Shown in pieces: positions 5,906 to 6,752 of a stretch of DNA of 6,752 nucleotides (positions are counted from its first letter, which is position 1; each line of letters begins with the position of its first letter). A program made the translations under genes and the position numbers. This stretch comes from Nitrospirota bacterium (lineage in GTDB: Bacteria; Nitrospirota; 9FT-COMBO-42-15; HDB-SIOI813), in NCBI GenBank assembly GCA_016214375.1, contig JACROQ010000183.1, positions 1 to 6,752 of the forward strand, read 5' to 3'. The notes under the pieces are model-generated. The model worked only from the letters and a program-made list of their open reading frames with translations. It was not told the DNA's origin and ran no database searches.

Positions 5906-6016
5906 CAGGAATATCTCTTAATGCATCAGAACGGTGGGGGGGCCGTTTTCCCTTCGCGACTTGCCGGAGCAGTTGGGCACCTGGCTTTTAAACAATTGGG
6001 GCGAGCAGGCGGAGTC

Positions 6017-6068
6017 GTGGTTGCCCAATTCATTGGGCTTCCTGCAGCCCGATAAATCGGGCAACTAC
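6017..6068. repeat. Double-hairpin palindromic repeat E4 between the Omp85 gene and uvrA
   Basis: Two perfect 7-bp hairpins lie side by side: GCCCAAT-TC-ATTGGGC (6023-6038) and GCCCGAT-AA-ATCGGGC (6047-6062). They are enclosed by a 6-bp outer stem, GTGGTT (6017-6022) with AACTAC (6063-6068), one pair being G-T. The two halves are also inverted repeats of each other (18 of 22), so a long hairpin is an alternative fold. A direct repeat GAGTC (6012-6016 and 6076-6080) lies around it and may be a target duplication, but the inverted ends do not line up with it on the right side. It does not code for protein. Confidence 0.6.
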
Positions 6069-6092
6069 AGCCTACGAGTCCTCGGGGCGCCC

Positions 6093-6752
6093 TTAAAAGG
6101 CGTGCCCCAGGGTAAAGTGGGTCAGACACTGCTCCTCACCCACTTCTCTATCCAGCTTGCACCCAACATCCAGCCTCAGGGGACCGACAGGGGTATCATA
6201 CCGTATGCCGGCGCCTGCGGTGGACCGGATCTCGGATATATCAAACTCTTTCACCTTCCTCCAGACATTACCGCTGTCCACAAAGGTCACCATCCCAAGC
6301 CCCTTGTACAGAGGGAACCGGATCTCCCCATTAAACACAACCATCATGTTTCCCCCGGTTGGACTCCAGTTCGTTCCATCGAAGAGGATGGTCTTGCCGG
6401 GTATCCCCAGCCGCTCCTGATCGTATCCGCGCACCGTATTCCTGCCGCCGGTAAAATATCTCTCAAAGATGGGGACCTCTTTGGACTCCCCAAAATTCCA
6501 TGCAATCCCCCCGCGGGCGGAAAAGGCAAAGACGACCCTCTTTATGGGCGGATAGAAGAGGCTGGCCTGCAAATTAACCTTGGCAAACTGGGGTCTTGAT
6601 CCTATAAGCCTTGCCGCCTCCCGGAAGGCGATACTGGAGAATGTCCCTCTGGAAGGGTTAAACGGGTCATCCCGGCGGTCTATAGTAATAGAAGGGTTAA
6701 TGGTGGCCACCTCTACCTTTCCTGTATCTTCAGGGGTCAGGATGGCCTCTGC
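6093..6752 (-). CDS. Omp85-superfamily outer-membrane protein (TamA/BamA-like), C-terminal barrel part
   Basis: About 219 residues are visible, and the frame is open through the right edge, so the N-terminus with its POTRA domains is missing. The GTG at 6710 is internal. The visible part is the 16-strand-type barrel end of Omp85 proteins: a strand with DRRDDPFNPSRG, the loop-6 motif VRGY (6423-6434) in GGRNTVRGYDQERLG, then FVDSGNVW, and STAGAGIRYDTPVGPLRLDVG near the end. The last strand HFTLGHAF ends in Phe, as expected. Such proteins insert other barrels (BamA) or help export autotransporters and lipoproteins (TamA). The ending FxLGxAF resembles TamA more than BamA, but this is a weak distinction. 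It is upstream of uvrA on the same strand with a 203-bp spacer and no clear terminator. Confidence 0.9.
   Translation of the reverse strand, partial: AEAILTPEDTGKVEVATINPSITIDRRDDPFNPSRGTFSSIAFREAARLIGSRPQFAKVNLQASLFYPPIKRVVFAFSARGGIAWNFGESKEVPIFERYFTGGRNTVRGYDQERLGIPGKTILFDGTNWSPTGGNMMVVFNGEIRFPLYKGLGMVTFVDSGNVWRKVKEFDISEIRSTAGAGIRYDTPVGPLRLDVGCKLDREVGEEQCLTHFTLGHAF

Larger units (their letters stand above)
5890..6092. other. Spacer between the Omp85 gene and uvrA
   Basis: This 203-bp non-coding spacer holds the uvrA upstream palindrome (5893-5905), a short hairpin AACGG/CCGTT around a run of G (5930-5947), and the double-hairpin repeat at 6017-6068. A G/C-rich partial stem (GGGGC with GCCCC) spans the end of the Omp85 gene but has no T-run on the - strand, so it is not a convincing terminator. 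Confidence 0.5.

Noticed and set aside
5890..5912. LexA box before uvrA
   Set aside because: CTGT and ACA are present on the - strand, but the spacing is not CTGT-N8-ACAG of E. coli. I keep only the neutral statement that a palindrome is present.
5974..6109. Larger inverted repeat including GGGCAC and CTTTTAA at both sides of E4
   Set aside because: Pieces such as CTTTTAA (5985-5991) and TTAAAAG (6093-6099) match, but the alignment between them needs several gaps and reaches into Omp85 coding sequence. It is too weak to call.
5934..6599. Open frame of over 200 codons on the + strand opposite the Omp85 gene
   Set aside because: It is antisense to a gene with clear Omp85 motifs, its beginning runs through the palindromic repeat E4, and it shows no recognisable domain.

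Overview
The window looks like a chromosomal piece of a Gram-negative (diderm) bacterium: two proteins are outer-membrane beta-barrels, one an Omp85/TamA-type barrel. The housekeeping genes, the stand-alone GlcF-like Fe-S protein and the palindrome-rich spacers would fit an anaerobe such as Nitrospirota or Desulfobacterota. That placement is an impression from gene content and is not proven by the sequence.

Layout. On the + strand, the C-terminal end of an outer-membrane beta-barrel protein enters from the left edge (3-416). It is followed by a foldback element (431-562), a sigma70-like promoter and long leader (578-716), and an HU-type DNA-binding protein (717-995). A strong terminator (1015-1059) lies between HU and the convergent - strand group. 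Read right to left, that group is an Omp85/TamA-like barrel (6093 to the right edge), uvrA (3385-5889), a GlcF/HdrD-like Fe-S protein (1882-3183) and a small transaldolase (1050-1700).

The - strand genes were probably once packed tightly and have since been separated by small non-coding inverted-repeat elements. The clearest case is 3184-3386. It is flanked by an exact 6-bp direct repeat (ATCCAT). Removing it and one repeat copy restores an 8-nt overlap between the uvrA stop and the Fe-S gene start, without changing the UvrA C-terminus. A second element (1716-1882, perfect 19-bp inverted ends) sits between the Fe-S gene and the transaldolase. A third (431-562) has 17-bp inverted ends and a 5-bp flanking repeat (TCTTA). 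A fourth double-hairpin structure (6017-6068) lies between the Omp85 gene and uvrA.

Function. UvrA starts nucleotide excision repair, HU compacts DNA, transaldolase acts in the non-oxidative pentose phosphate pathway, and the Fe-S protein probably carries electrons for a 2-hydroxyacid or related dehydrogenase. No shared pathway links them, so co-direction may be only positional. The most unusual protein feature is that UvrA (834 aa) lacks nearly the whole insertion domain between the two halves of a zinc module, while both ATPase units are intact. I found no CRISPR array, transposase, toxin-antitoxin pair or recognisable novel defence system.
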